From Micromonospora qiuiae (GTDB lineage Bacteria > Actinomycetota > Actinomycetes > Mycobacteriales > Micromonosporaceae): DNA of 48,551 nucleotides. A program made the translations under genes and the position numbers. Below are positions 1 through 7,605 of this stretch, one piece after another (position 1 is the stretch's first letter; every line of letters starts with the position of its first letter). Under the pieces are notes generated by a model that saw only the letters and a program-made list of their open reading frames with translations, was not told where the DNA came from and made no database searches. The stretch is taken from contig NZ_BOPC01000067.1 in the NCBI RefSeq assembly GCF_016863555.1, positions 1 to 48,551 on the forward strand, read 5' to 3'.

Positions 1-23
1 GTAACACCTATTGCCGGTGGCTC

Positions 24-776
24 TTAGACTGAAGCGAGGTCCCAGGCGCGGACGCCGCCTACTATGCCGGCGCTGTTGGGGACCACCACCACGTCGTCGC
101 CCATCCGGGCGAGCTGCTCGGGACGGATCAGCCGGGAATTGCCACCGCCGAGGTAGAGCCGGTCCCAGCGGAAGACCGGGCGCAGCCCGTCGACCACCTG
201 CCGGATCCGCCGGGACCAGAACGCGTCGCCCAGTCGGCGGCGCTCCGGCTCGCCGACGTACGTGTCGTAGGTGGTGCCCCAGCGCACCGGGGCGTGCGAC
301 AGCTCCAGGTGCGGGGCGAGCACCCCGCCGTCAAAGAGCGCGCTGCCCAGCCCGGTGCCCAGCGTCAGCACCAGCTCGCAGCCGGTGCCCGCGACCACCC
401 CGGCACCGTGCACCTCGGCGTCGTTGAGCACCAGCGTGGGCAGCCCGAACGCCACGGCGAGGGCGTTTCGGACGTCGTAGCCCGACCATTGGGCGAGCAG
501 CGCCGGGTCGACTCGGCTACGTGGGCCGGAGCGGGTCACGTAGTGCGGGGTCGCGATAACCACGCCGTGCCGGATCATGCCCGGCATCCCCACCGTCACC
601 CGATCCGCCGGCGGCAGGCGGGCACCCAATTCCAGCAGGGTCTTGACGAACAGTTCCGGCGGCAGGGGGTACGGCGTGGGCACCCGCAACGGCTGGGCCC
701 GCATCGTGCCCGCGCCGTCGAGGACGGACGCCTTGATCCCGCCGCCCCCGCAGTCGATCGCCAAAGTGGTCTGCAC
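24..776 (-). CDS. ppgK: ROK-family sugar kinase, polyphosphate-glucokinase-like
   Basis: A 250-residue cytoplasmic kinase of the ROK/PpgK type, a family that phosphorylates glucose using polyphosphate or ATP. An N-terminal phosphate-binding motif (AIDCGGGGIKASVLD, about residues 6-20) is followed by LVLNDAEVHG and the second phosphate loop LTLGTGLGSALFDGG; LYLGGGNS lies near the C-terminus. Length fits PpgK. The segment LELSHAPV replaces the NTELGH I recall from PpgK, so phosphoryl donor and sugar are uncertain. I chose the GTG at 776 because it leads straight into the glycine-rich motif. A -10-like CAGACT at 784-789, seven bases upstream, suggests a leaderless start. It is divergent from the ABC-F gene. 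The family is well supported; the polyphosphate specificity is inference. Confidence 0.8.
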   Translation of the reverse strand: MQTTLAIDCGGGGIKASVLDGAGTMRAQPLRVPTPYPLPPELFVKTLLELGARLPPADRVTVGMPGMIRHGVVIATPHYVTRSGPRSRVDPALLAQWSGYDVRNALAVAFGLPTLVLNDAEVHGAGVVAGTGCELVLTLGTGLGSALFDGGVLAPHLELSHAPVRWGTTYDTYVGEPERRRLGDAFWSRRIRQVVDGLRPVFRWDRLYLGGGNSRLIRPEQLARMGDDVVVVPNSAGIVGGVRAWDLASV

Positions 777-855
777 GACCGTGAGTCTGCCTCGTGCCCC
801 ATCGCGGCGTTGACGAGCGGCCCGATCACGCGCCGCCGAGTACCCTCGCCTACTT

Positions 856-2493
856 GTGAGCGCCACGCTGATCGCCAAGGACCTCTCCGCCGGGCACGGG
901 GACCGGATCCTGTTCACCGGGCTGGACCTGGTGGTCGCCCCCGGGGACGTGGTCGGCCTGGTCGGAGTGAACGGGGCCGGCAAGTCGACACTGCTGCGTA
1001 CCCTCGCCGGGTTGCTTCCGGTCGAGGCCGGCAGTGTCACGATCAGCCCGCCCGGCGCGAGCGTCGGACATCTGCCGCAGGAGCCGGAGCGGCGCCCCGG
1101 CGAGACGATCCGGGCGTTTCTGACCCGGCGCACCGGCGTGGCCCGCGCGCAGGCCGCCCTGGATGCGGCGACCGCGGCGCTGACGGCTGGCGCGCCGGGC
1201 GCGGACGACTTCTACAGCACCGCACTGGAGAGCTGGCTCGGCCTGGGCGGGGCCGACCTCGACGAGCGGGCCGAGGAGGTCTCCGCCGAGCTGGGCCTCG
1301 CCGTCGACCTCGACCAGGAGATGACGGGGCTTTCCGGCGGCCAGGCCGCCCGCGCCGGGCTGGCCTCCCTGCTGCTCAGCCGGTACGACCTCTTCCTGCT
1401 CGACGAGCCGACCAACGATCTGGACCTGGCCGGCCTGGACCGGCTCGAACGCTTCGTCACCGGGCTGCGGGCCGGCACCGTGCTGGTCAGCCACGACCGG
1501 GAGTTCCTGACTCGCACGGTGACCCGGGTGCTGGAACTGGACCTGCACCAGCAGCAGGTCAACCACTTCGGGGGCGGCTACGGCGCGTACCTGGAGGAGC
1601 GGGAGGTGGCCCGCCGCCAGGCGCGCGCCGACTACGAGGAGTACGCCGACACGAAGGCCGCGCTGGAGGCCCGGGCCCGGATGCAGCGGGCCTGGATGGA
1701 GAAGGGCGTCCGCAACGCCCGACGCAAGGCCACCGACAACGACAAGGTGGGCCGCAATTTCCGGTCCGAGGCGACCGAGAAGCAGGCGGCGAAGGCCCGG
1801 CAGAGCGAGCGGCTGATCGAACGGCTGGAGGTGGTCGAGGAGCCGCGCAAGGAGTGGGAGCTGCGGATGGAGATCGGCGCCGCGCCCCGCGCCGGCGCCG
1901 TCGTGGCCACTCTCCGCGATGCCGTGGTACGCCGGGGAGATTTCACCCTCGGCCCGGTGAACCTCCAGATCGACTGGGGCGATCGGGTGGCGGTCACCGG
2001 GGCGAACGGGTCCGGCAAGTCGACCCTGCTGGCCGCCCTGCTCGGCCGGCTGCCGCTGGAGGCCGGCCAGGCCACGCTCGGTCCTGCGGTGGTGGTCGGC
2101 GAGGTGGACCAGGCCCGTGGGCTGTTCCTCGGGGACGCGCCGCTGCTCGACGCCTTCCGGGCCGCCGTACCGGACCTTTCGCCGGCGGACGCGCGGACGC
2201 TGCTGGCCAAGTTCGGCCTGCGCGCCCAGCATGTGCTGCGACCGGCGGCGACGCTCTCCCCGGGCGAGCGGACTCGGGCCGCGCTGGCGCTGTTGCAGGG
2301 GCGCGGTGTGAACCTGCTGGTGCTGGACGAGCCCACCAACCACCTCGATCTGCCGGCCATCGAGCAGTTGGAGTCGGCGCTGGCCAGCTACCCGGGCACG
2401 CTGCTGCTGGTCACCCATGACCGGCGGATGCTGGACGCCGTACGCGTCGACCGCCGGCTACGCGTCGCGGCCGGGCAGGTGGCCGAGCGTTAA
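856..2493 (+). CDS. ABC-F family ATPase
   Basis: A 545-residue soluble tandem-ATPase of the ABC-F class, which act on ribosomes as translation factors or antibiotic-protection proteins and lack membrane domains. Domain 1 has Walker A GVNGAGKST (37-45), signature LSGGQ (159-163) and Walker B LLDEPTNDLDL (181-191). A charged Arg/Lys-rich linker spans about 245-335. Domain 2 has Walker A GANGSGKST (382-390), signature LSPGE (467-471) and LDEPTNHLD (490-498). The start is GTG with no obvious ribosome binding site; TACCCT at 841-846 could be a -10 for a leaderless message. The stop codon lies inside the first copy of the 54-bp repeat. Sequence alone does not show whether it protects against a drug or is housekeeping. 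Confidence 0.9.
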   Translation: MSATLIAKDLSAGHGDRILFTGLDLVVAPGDVVGLVGVNGAGKSTLLRTLAGLLPVEAGSVTISPPGASVGHLPQEPERRPGETIRAFLTRRTGVARAQAALDAATAALTAGAPGADDFYSTALESWLGLGGADLDERAEEVSAELGLAVDLDQEMTGLSGGQAARAGLASLLLSRYDLFLLDEPTNDLDLAGLDRLERFVTGLRAGTVLVSHDREFLTRTVTRVLELDLHQQQVNHFGGGYGAYLEEREVARRQARADYEEYADTKAALEARARMQRAWMEKGVRNARRKATDNDKVGRNFRSEATEKQAAKARQSERLIERLEVVEEPRKEWELRMEIGAAPRAGAVVATLRDAVVRRGDFTLGPVNLQIDWGDRVAVTGANGSGKSTLLAALLGRLPLEAGQATLGPAVVVGEVDQARGLFLGDAPLLDAFRAAVPDLSPADARTLLAKFGLRAQHVLRPAATLSPGERTRAALALLQGRGVNLLVLDEPTNHLDLPAIEQLESALASYPGTLLLVTHDRRMLDAVRVDRRLRVAAGQVAER

Positions 2494-2540
2494 AAGGGGG
2501 CCCTTCCTCTACCTGAGGCGTTAAAAAGGTGCCCTTCCTT
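2488..2540 (+). repeat. 54-bp intergenic repeat, copy 1
   Basis: First of four copies. It consists of two similar half-units, GTTAAAAGGGGGCCCTTCCT and GTTAAAAAGGTGCCCTTCCT, separated by a short CTACCTGAGGC-like spacer. Each half contains a near-palindromic GGGCCC core. The first half-unit supplies the TAA stop of the ABC-F gene. This copy is in the same orientation as copy 4 and inverted relative to copy 2, which lies just past the next gene. Confidence 0.9.
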
Positions 2541-2591
2541 ACCCGCATACCGGGCGGCGAATGGGGTAACGGCGGGGCCGGAGGTGGCCGC

Positions 2592-3317
2592 ATGGTCGCG
2601 TTGGCACACACGGCGCCCTCGGCCGAGCGGCTGCGGGCGGTGGATCAGTTCCTCGCCGAGACGTGGGCCGACCAGGTTCGACACGACGACCGGCTGCGCT
2701 CGCTGGCAATCGAGGTCAGGTTCGACCGGGGCGTCGCCCACCTGACCGGCGAGGTCGACGAGCCGGGGCAGTTGCGGCTGGTCCGCGAACAGGTCGGCCG
2801 GCTGGCCGGTGTCTTCGGCGTCTGGTGCCGGGTACGGGTGGGCGGCCGCGACCCGGTGGTGGTGGACCTCGGCTGCGGGGCCACCAAGCAGTGGCCGGGC
2901 AACCTCGGGCTGGACATCTTCCCGGCGGCGGGAGTGGACGCGGTGGCCGACCTCTCCGGTTCCCTGCCGCTGGCGGACGACTCGGTGGACGTGCTGTTCG
3001 CGGTGCACATCCTGGAGCATCTGATCGACTTCCTGCCGCTGCTCGACGAGTGCCACCGGGCGCTGCGGCCGGGCGGTGTGCTGCACGTGATGAGCCCGTG
3101 GTGGGGTCATGTCAACGCGGTGGCCGACCCGACCCATGTCCGGCTGCTGGACGTACAGACCGTCAAGGGTGTCTGCGTGATGCGTCCGCCGGGCACGCCA
3201 CGCTGGTATCCGCTGCACGCCGGCAACGACGGCGCGTCGGTCTTCGCCGATCTCACTCCGCTCGGCCCCGACGACGCCGGCCCCTCCCCCGCCCACCTGG
3301 CCCGCTTCTTCAACTGA
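2592..3317 (+). CDS. BON-like domain fused to a class I SAM methyltransferase
   Basis: A 241-residue protein. Residues about 12-83 resemble a BON-type fold (LAIEVRFDRGVAHLTGEVDEPGQ and a following helix). Residues 88-241 form a type-11 methyltransferase: motif I VVDLGCGATKQWPG (90-103), GLD acidic loop, LPLADDSVDVLFAVHILEHL (125-144) and RPGGVLHVMSPWWGH. The substrate is unknown. The ATG at 2592 is chosen because GGAGGTGG sits about seven bases upstream; an in-frame upstream reading would begin inside the repeat. The gene is bracketed by repeat copies 1 and 2 in opposite orientation. The methyltransferase assignment is strong and the BON assignment moderate. Confidence 0.8.
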   Translation: MVALAHTAPSAERLRAVDQFLAETWADQVRHDDRLRSLAIEVRFDRGVAHLTGEVDEPGQLRLVREQVGRLAGVFGVWCRVRVGGRDPVVVDLGCGATKQWPGNLGLDIFPAAGVDAVADLSGSLPLADDSVDVLFAVHILEHLIDFLPLLDECHRALRPGGVLHVMSPWWGHVNAVADPTHVRLLDVQTVKGVCVMRPPGTPRWYPLHAGNDGASVFADLTPLGPDDAGPSPAHLARFFN

Positions 3318-3319
3318 GA

Positions 3320-3374
3320 TGAAAGGAAGGGCCCCCTTTTAACGCCTGGCGTTGTATAGGGGGCCCTTCTTAAC
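3320..3374 (-). repeat. 54-bp intergenic repeat, copy 2
   Basis: Second copy, inverted relative to copy 1. Read on the minus strand it has two GTTAA-A-GGG-CCCTTCCT-like halves separated by a TATACAACGCCAGGC-like spacer. It starts three bases after the methyltransferase stop, so that gene is flanked by an inverted pair about 0.8 kb apart. Confidence 0.9.
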
Positions 3375-3381
3375 ACTTAAA

Positions 3382-3483
3382 GCCGCGCAAGCTCTGCACG
3401 CACTGGAGCCGCACAAGCTCTGCACGCACCGGAGCCGCGCAAACTCACGCGCTTGAAGGCGCGCAAGCCCTGGACGCCGTCGG
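3382..3483 (+). repeat. Tandem 26-bp repeat, about four units
   Basis: Four head-to-tail units of about 26 bp: 3382-3407, 3408-3433, a degenerate 24-bp unit at 3434-3457, and 3458-3483. The core is GC(C/G)GC(G/A)CAAGCTCTGCACGC, and the first two units differ at only two positions. The array directly abuts repeat copy 2 and ends about 150 bp before the phospholipase gene. Function is unknown; it could be a binding array or a decayed minisatellite. Confidence 0.85.
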
Positions 3484-3630
3484 ACGTCCGGGGCATTCGT
3501 CTGTTTCAGCACAGGTCATCAATATTTCTCGTTGGTTACACCCCGCGGCCGAGTCATTGATCGAGACTGATGGCACGCCGGTGACTCGCCGGTAACATCC
3601 CCACCGCTCACCCCCCGCGGAGGTATCACC

Positions 3631-4167
3631 GTGCCCAGACGCCTCGTCACTCTCCTCGCCTCGGGCGCAATCGCGCTGCTCACCGCCCTCGCCGCGCCCG
3701 CCCCCGCCGCAGCGGCCGTCACACCTCAGCAGAAGCTGTCCGTGCTGTCCAGCTGGACCCAAACCAGCGCCAGCAGCTACAACGCCTGGAACTCGGCCCG
3801 GCAGAACCGGGCGTCGTGGGCGGAGTACAACTTCGACTGGTCCACCGACTACTGCTCGTCGAGCCCGGACAACCCGCTCGGGTTCAGCTTCTCCCTCTCC
3901 TGTGCCCGGCACGATTTCGGCTACCGCAACTACAAGGCGGCCGGCCAGTTCAGCGCCAACAAGTCCCGCCTGGACAGTGCCTTCTACGAGGACCTGAAGC
4001 GGGTCTGCGCCGCGTACAACGCCGTCGTCCGGCCGGCGTGCCTCAGCCTGGCCTGGACCTACTACCAGGCGGTCGCCATTTTCGGCTCGGTCGCTGCCGT
4101 CTCGCAGTCCGACATCGACCGGGCTGCGAAGATGAAGGCCGACGCCGAGCGCTTCGCGCGCTCCTGA
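3631..4167 (+). CDS. Secreted prokaryotic phospholipase A2
   Basis: A 178-residue exported enzyme of the actinobacterial phospholipase A2 family, which hydrolyses the sn-2 ester of phospholipids with calcium. A signal peptide (MPRR, hydrophobic 5-21, Ala/Pro-rich cleavage region near 29) precedes the mature domain. The diagnostic CARHDFGYRNYK (91-102) holds the catalytic His94-Asp95 pair. Four cysteines (75, 91, 126, 137) fit two disulfides. NFDWSTDYC and the following loop are the likely calcium site. A tail of about 25 residues after AVAIFG extends beyond the end I recall for the Streptomyces enzyme. The GTG start has GGAGGT seven bases upstream. It is a single-gene unit. Confidence 0.93.
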   Translation: MPRRLVTLLASGAIALLTALAAPAPAAAAVTPQQKLSVLSSWTQTSASSYNAWNSARQNRASWAEYNFDWSTDYCSSSPDNPLGFSFSLSCARHDFGYRNYKAAGQFSANKSRLDSAFYEDLKRVCAAYNAVVRPACLSLAWTYYQAVAIFGSVAAVSQSDIDRAAKMKADAERFARS

Positions 4168-4274
4168 TCGCGGCACCCCGCCCGCACGCCCGGCCGGTGT
4201 TCCGGCCGGGCGTGCCGGCACCAATCGCCGAGCGCCGTGGCCGCCCCGGTTCTCGGCCGTCGGCCCGATCGTGG

Positions 4275-7100
4275 TCAGGCGTGTCCGGTGTGGCGGTCCG
4301 CGGTGGTGGTCGGCTGGCGCCCGACGGTGCCGCCGGCCTGGGACGCGAAACGGGCCGAGTCGGCGGCCAGGTCGGGATGCTCGACACCGAGCGCCAGCTC
4401 GACCGCCTCGTCCAGCCCCAACTCGGTGCCCTCGCCGTACGCCTCGTCGAAGGCGGCGTCGCCCAGCACCCGGCGCAGCCTCGTCTGCTGCTCGGCCCAG
4501 TAGGCGTCGTAGATGCCGGAGGCCGACCGCAGGCCCGCCCGGGTCGCCTGCGCCGCGCCGAAGAGCCGGGCCGCCGTCAGCGCTTCGCCCCCGGCGGCAC
4601 ACCGCACCGCGATCGCGTTGAGTGTGTCGCACGCCCGCCCGTGGAAGCCGTGGTTCATCCGCGAACGCAACGCCGCCAGCAGATGCTCGTGCGCCGCCAC
4701 CAGGTCACCCCGGGCCAGGGCGACCATGCCGAGCAGCATGTCCACCGACCGGCGGCCCCGGTCGACCGGCCGGGACGCCTCGACCGGCCGTGCCGCCCCG
4801 AGCAACTCTGCCGCCTCGTCCAGCGCGCCCCGCCGCCACAGCAACTCGGCCAGCCGGAGCACGGCGAACAGCGCCTCGGACTCGACGCCCTGCTCGTGCG
4901 CCCAGTCGATGACCTCCCGGCAGACCCGCTCGGCCTCGGCGAACTGTCCCATGTCGAACAGGGGCGCCGCACGCCCGGCGAGCACCCGGGCCAACAGGCC
5001 GGCGTCGCCGGCCTGCCGGGCCGCCGCCTCCGCCCGCTGCGAGTAGCGCAGCTCCTCGGCGAACTCGCCGTCCGCCCCGGCGTGCAGGGAATGCATGTGG
5101 TACGCCGCCGCCAGTTCCCCCTCCGGAACGGCCTCGCCGGTTTCGGCGAGCCGACCGTAGAGCCGGAACAGCCAGAGTCGCCCCTCCCGGGCCAGCCCGC
5201 GCTCCCGCCACCACTGGTCCAGCCCACCGGCCAGCCGCAGCCCGATGCGGGCACTTCCGCCCGTGGCGCACCAACGCAGGGCGGCCCGCAGCTCACCCGC
5301 GAGCGGATCGAGCGCGTACAGCGAGAGAGTCACCGGCTGCCCGTTAGGGCCGAGGTGCGCCCGTTGCAGGGCATGCTCCGCCCAGGCCACGTGCCGGTTA
5401 CGAGCGGCTTTCTCCTCGCCGGCCTCCGCGAGCCGGCGGGCCGCATACGCCCGGATCGGGTCGAGCATCCGGTACGTACAGCCTGTCACCTGCGGCTCCG
5501 CCAGCACCAGGGACTTGTCCACCAGCACGGAGAGCGGGTCGAGTGGATCGTCGCCGAGCAGCCACTCCACGGTCGGCAGCTCCACCGGGCCGGCGAAGAC
5601 CGCCAACCAGCGCAGCAGCCGCGCGGCACGCGGTCCGAGCGTCCGGTACGACCAGGTGACGGTCGCCTGCATGGTCAGGTGCCGCTCGGCCGCCGATCGT
5701 GCTCCCGCCCGGCTCGCCACGGCGGGCAGGGCGGCCCGGGCCGCCGCCGGGGCCGGGTCGGTGTTCCCCTGGGCGTCGGCCGGGTCCAGGTTGACCGGTG
5801 GCTGCGGATCATCCCGCCCGGCGTCCAACGTGCCGAGTACGTCGTCGAGGCGTTCGGCGAGTTGCCCGACCGAGAGCACCCGCAGGCGTGCGGCGGCCAG
5901 TTCGATGGCCAGCGGCAGCCCATCCAGCCGCCGCACCACCCGCCGCAGGTCCGCCGACTCGGCGGGATCGGGCTCCCGGCCACCACGGGCCGCAGTGGTG
6001 CGGTCCAGCAGCAGCGCGACCGCGTCGCTCTCCCTGCCGTCGGGTGACGGGTCGACCGACAGCGGCGGAATTCGCCACACCACTTCACCGGGCAGTGCCA
6101 GCGGCTCCCGGGTGGTCGCCAGCACCCGGACTCCACCTCCACCGGAGAGCAGCCGGGAGACCACATCCGCGCAGGCCGCCGGCTGGGCATCGCAGGTGTC
6201 GAGCACGATCAGCATCCGGCGGGCGGCAGCGTACTCCACCAGCGTGTCTACCATCGGGCGCCCCGGCTCGGGACGTAGCCCGAGCACCGCGGCGATCGCG
6301 AAGGCCACCAGCCCGGGGTCGGTCACCGCGGCGATGTCGACGAACCACACCCCGTCCGGATGCTGCTCGACCAGGTCGGTGGCGAGTTCGACGGCCAGCC
6401 GGGTCTTGCCGCCGCCGCCCGCACCGAGCACGGTGACCAGCCGGTGCCCGGCGACGAGTTGCCGCAACTCGACGCGCTCGGCCTGCCGGCCGACGAACGA
6501 GGTGACCTGGATCGGCAGGTTGTGCGCCACCGCGTCGGCGGTACGCGGACGCGGGAACTGCCGCTCCAGACCCGGTGCGACGAGTTGGAAGAGTCGTTCC
6601 CGGTCGTCGAAGCCACGCAACCGGTGCAGGCCGAGGTCGAGCAGGGACGCGCCGGCCGGCAGCGGTTCGGCGCGCCGCGCCGTGGCGGCGGAGCAGAGCA
6701 CCTGCCCACCGTGCGCGGCAGCGGCCACCCGGGCGGCGCGGTGCACCTCGGGGCTGGCGTACTCGCCGTCGCGCGGCTCCGCCCAGCCGGTGTGCAGGCC
6801 CATCCGGACCCGGGGCGCCGCCTCCGGCGTGGGCCACTCGTGATCGGCGAGCGCGCGCTGGGCGGACAGGCAGGCGGTCAACGCGGCGCTCGCGTCACCG
6901 AAAGCCAGGAAGAACGAGTCGCCCTCGGTCAGCAACTCGGCTCCCTCGGTCGCCGCGATCGTCCGGCGCAGCAGGCGGCGATGCTCCGCGAGCACCGGCC
7001 GGTAACCGGGACCGAGCAATTGCGCCAGCCGGGTGGAGCCTTCGATGTCGGTGAAGACGAACGTCACCCAGCCGGTCGGGAAGTGAAGCCGTGCCGACAT
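4275..7100 (-). CDS. Class III cyclase-like domain fused to NB-ARC/AfsR-type ATPase and helical repeats
   Basis: A 941-residue cytoplasmic signalling protein. Residues 10-175 are a class III adenylate/guanylate cyclase-like domain (FTDIEGST 16-23 with metal Asp18, GDSFFLAF with Asp61, VHRAARVAAAAHGGQ about 119-133). Residues about 195-500 are a STAND-type ATPase (FVGRQAE, P-loop GAGGGGKT 226-233, LIVLDTCD 297-304, ATTREPL). The rest is alpha-helical and TPR-like. The lysine normally preceding the second metal Asp is absent and the usual Asn in the VNRAAR motif is His, so cyclase activity is doubtful. There is no C-terminal LuxR helix-turn-helix. The ATG has GGGGGAGG upstream. It stands alone on the minus strand. 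Confidence 0.88.
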   Translation of the reverse strand: MSARLHFPTGWVTFVFTDIEGSTRLAQLLGPGYRPVLAEHRRLLRRTIAATEGAELLTEGDSFFLAFGDASAALTACLSAQRALADHEWPTPEAAPRVRMGLHTGWAEPRDGEYASPEVHRAARVAAAAHGGQVLCSAATARRAEPLPAGASLLDLGLHRLRGFDDRERLFQLVAPGLERQFPRPRTADAVAHNLPIQVTSFVGRQAERVELRQLVAGHRLVTVLGAGGGGKTRLAVELATDLVEQHPDGVWFVDIAAVTDPGLVAFAIAAVLGLRPEPGRPMVDTLVEYAAARRMLIVLDTCDAQPAACADVVSRLLSGGGGVRVLATTREPLALPGEVVWRIPPLSVDPSPDGRESDAVALLLDRTTAARGGREPDPAESADLRRVVRRLDGLPLAIELAAARLRVLSVGQLAERLDDVLGTLDAGRDDPQPPVNLDPADAQGNTDPAPAAARAALPAVASRAGARSAAERHLTMQATVTWSYRTLGPRAARLLRWLAVFAGPVELPTVEWLLGDDPLDPLSVLVDKSLVLAEPQVTGCTYRMLDPIRAYAARRLAEAGEEKAARNRHVAWAEHALQRAHLGPNGQPVTLSLYALDPLAGELRAALRWCATGGSARIGLRLAGGLDQWWRERGLAREGRLWLFRLYGRLAETGEAVPEGELAAAYHMHSLHAGADGEFAEELRYSQRAEAAARQAGDAGLLARVLAGRAAPLFDMGQFAEAERVCREVIDWAHEQGVESEALFAVLRLAELLWRRGALDEAAELLGAARPVEASRPVDRGRRSVDMLLGMVALARGDLVAAHEHLLAALRSRMNHGFHGRACDTLNAIAVRCAAGGEALTAARLFGAAQATRAGLRSASGIYDAYWAEQQTRLRRVLGDAAFDEAYGEGTELGLDEAVELALGVEHPDLAADSARFASQAGGTVGRQPTTTADRHTGHA

Positions 7101-7330
7101 GCGTGGAACCTCCCCCCTGGTCTCAACGTGATACTTCCCGAAACCAGATCGTCACGCATCGTAGGAACGGCCGGTCGCGACTCGGCCCCAAGGTGCCATC
7201 GGGACCGGTATCCGGACAAGGCAGCACATCACCCGTCCCATCACCTGCGACAGTGCGGCCGTCGGTCAAGGGCCGCCGAGGCGGCGGTCAGGAGCGCGGT
7301 ATCAGATCGCCCCGGCCCACCGTGGTCGCC

Positions 7331-7549
7331 TCAGCAGCCGCAACCACCGCCGCAGCAACCACCGCCGGTGGGTGCTGGCGGGCCACCGCTGACGCCGCCG
7401 CCTCGTCCGGTGATCGCGATCGTGGACAACAGTTTCACCGTGTCGGCGTGCCCCTGTGGGCAGGACGCCGACTCGCCGGCCCGGGCCATCGGGCGGTTGA
7501 CCTCGAAGGTGTCGCCGCAGGCGCGGCAACGGAACTCGTACCGGGGCAT
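7331..7549 (-). CDS. FmdB-type zinc-ribbon protein
   Basis: A 72-residue protein beginning MPRYEFRCRACGDTFEVNRP, the hallmark of FmdB/CxxC-CxxC putative regulatory proteins. Metal ligands are probably Cys8, Cys11, Cys30 and His34, where the last pair (CPQGH) replaces the more usual CxxC. The tail is glycine-rich with a run of cysteines (GGGCCGGGCGC), possibly another metal site. The role is unknown; the family is often found beside housekeeping genes. It is divergent from the transglycosylase gene, with the start regions about 55 bp apart. Nothing else is recognised in the 230 bp between this gene and the cyclase/ATPase gene. Confidence 0.85.
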   Translation of the reverse strand: MPRYEFRCRACGDTFEVNRPMARAGESASCPQGHADTVKLLSTIAITGRGGGVSGGPPAPTGGGCCGGGCGC

Positions 7550-7605
7550 GGCATCAGGGTACGACCGGACCTGACGATGGCGGGCAGATGGGTGATACTC
7601 GACGG

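Noticed and set aside
294..2420. A 708-codon plus-strand open frame over the kinase and ABC-F genes
   Set aside because: Arg/Pro/Gly-rich translation without motifs; it is a shadow of the ABC-F and ROK genes, a common artefact at this GC content.
3816..6047. A 743-codon plus-strand frame
   Set aside because: It crosses the phospholipase and the cyclase/ATPase gene in another frame and has no recognisable domain.
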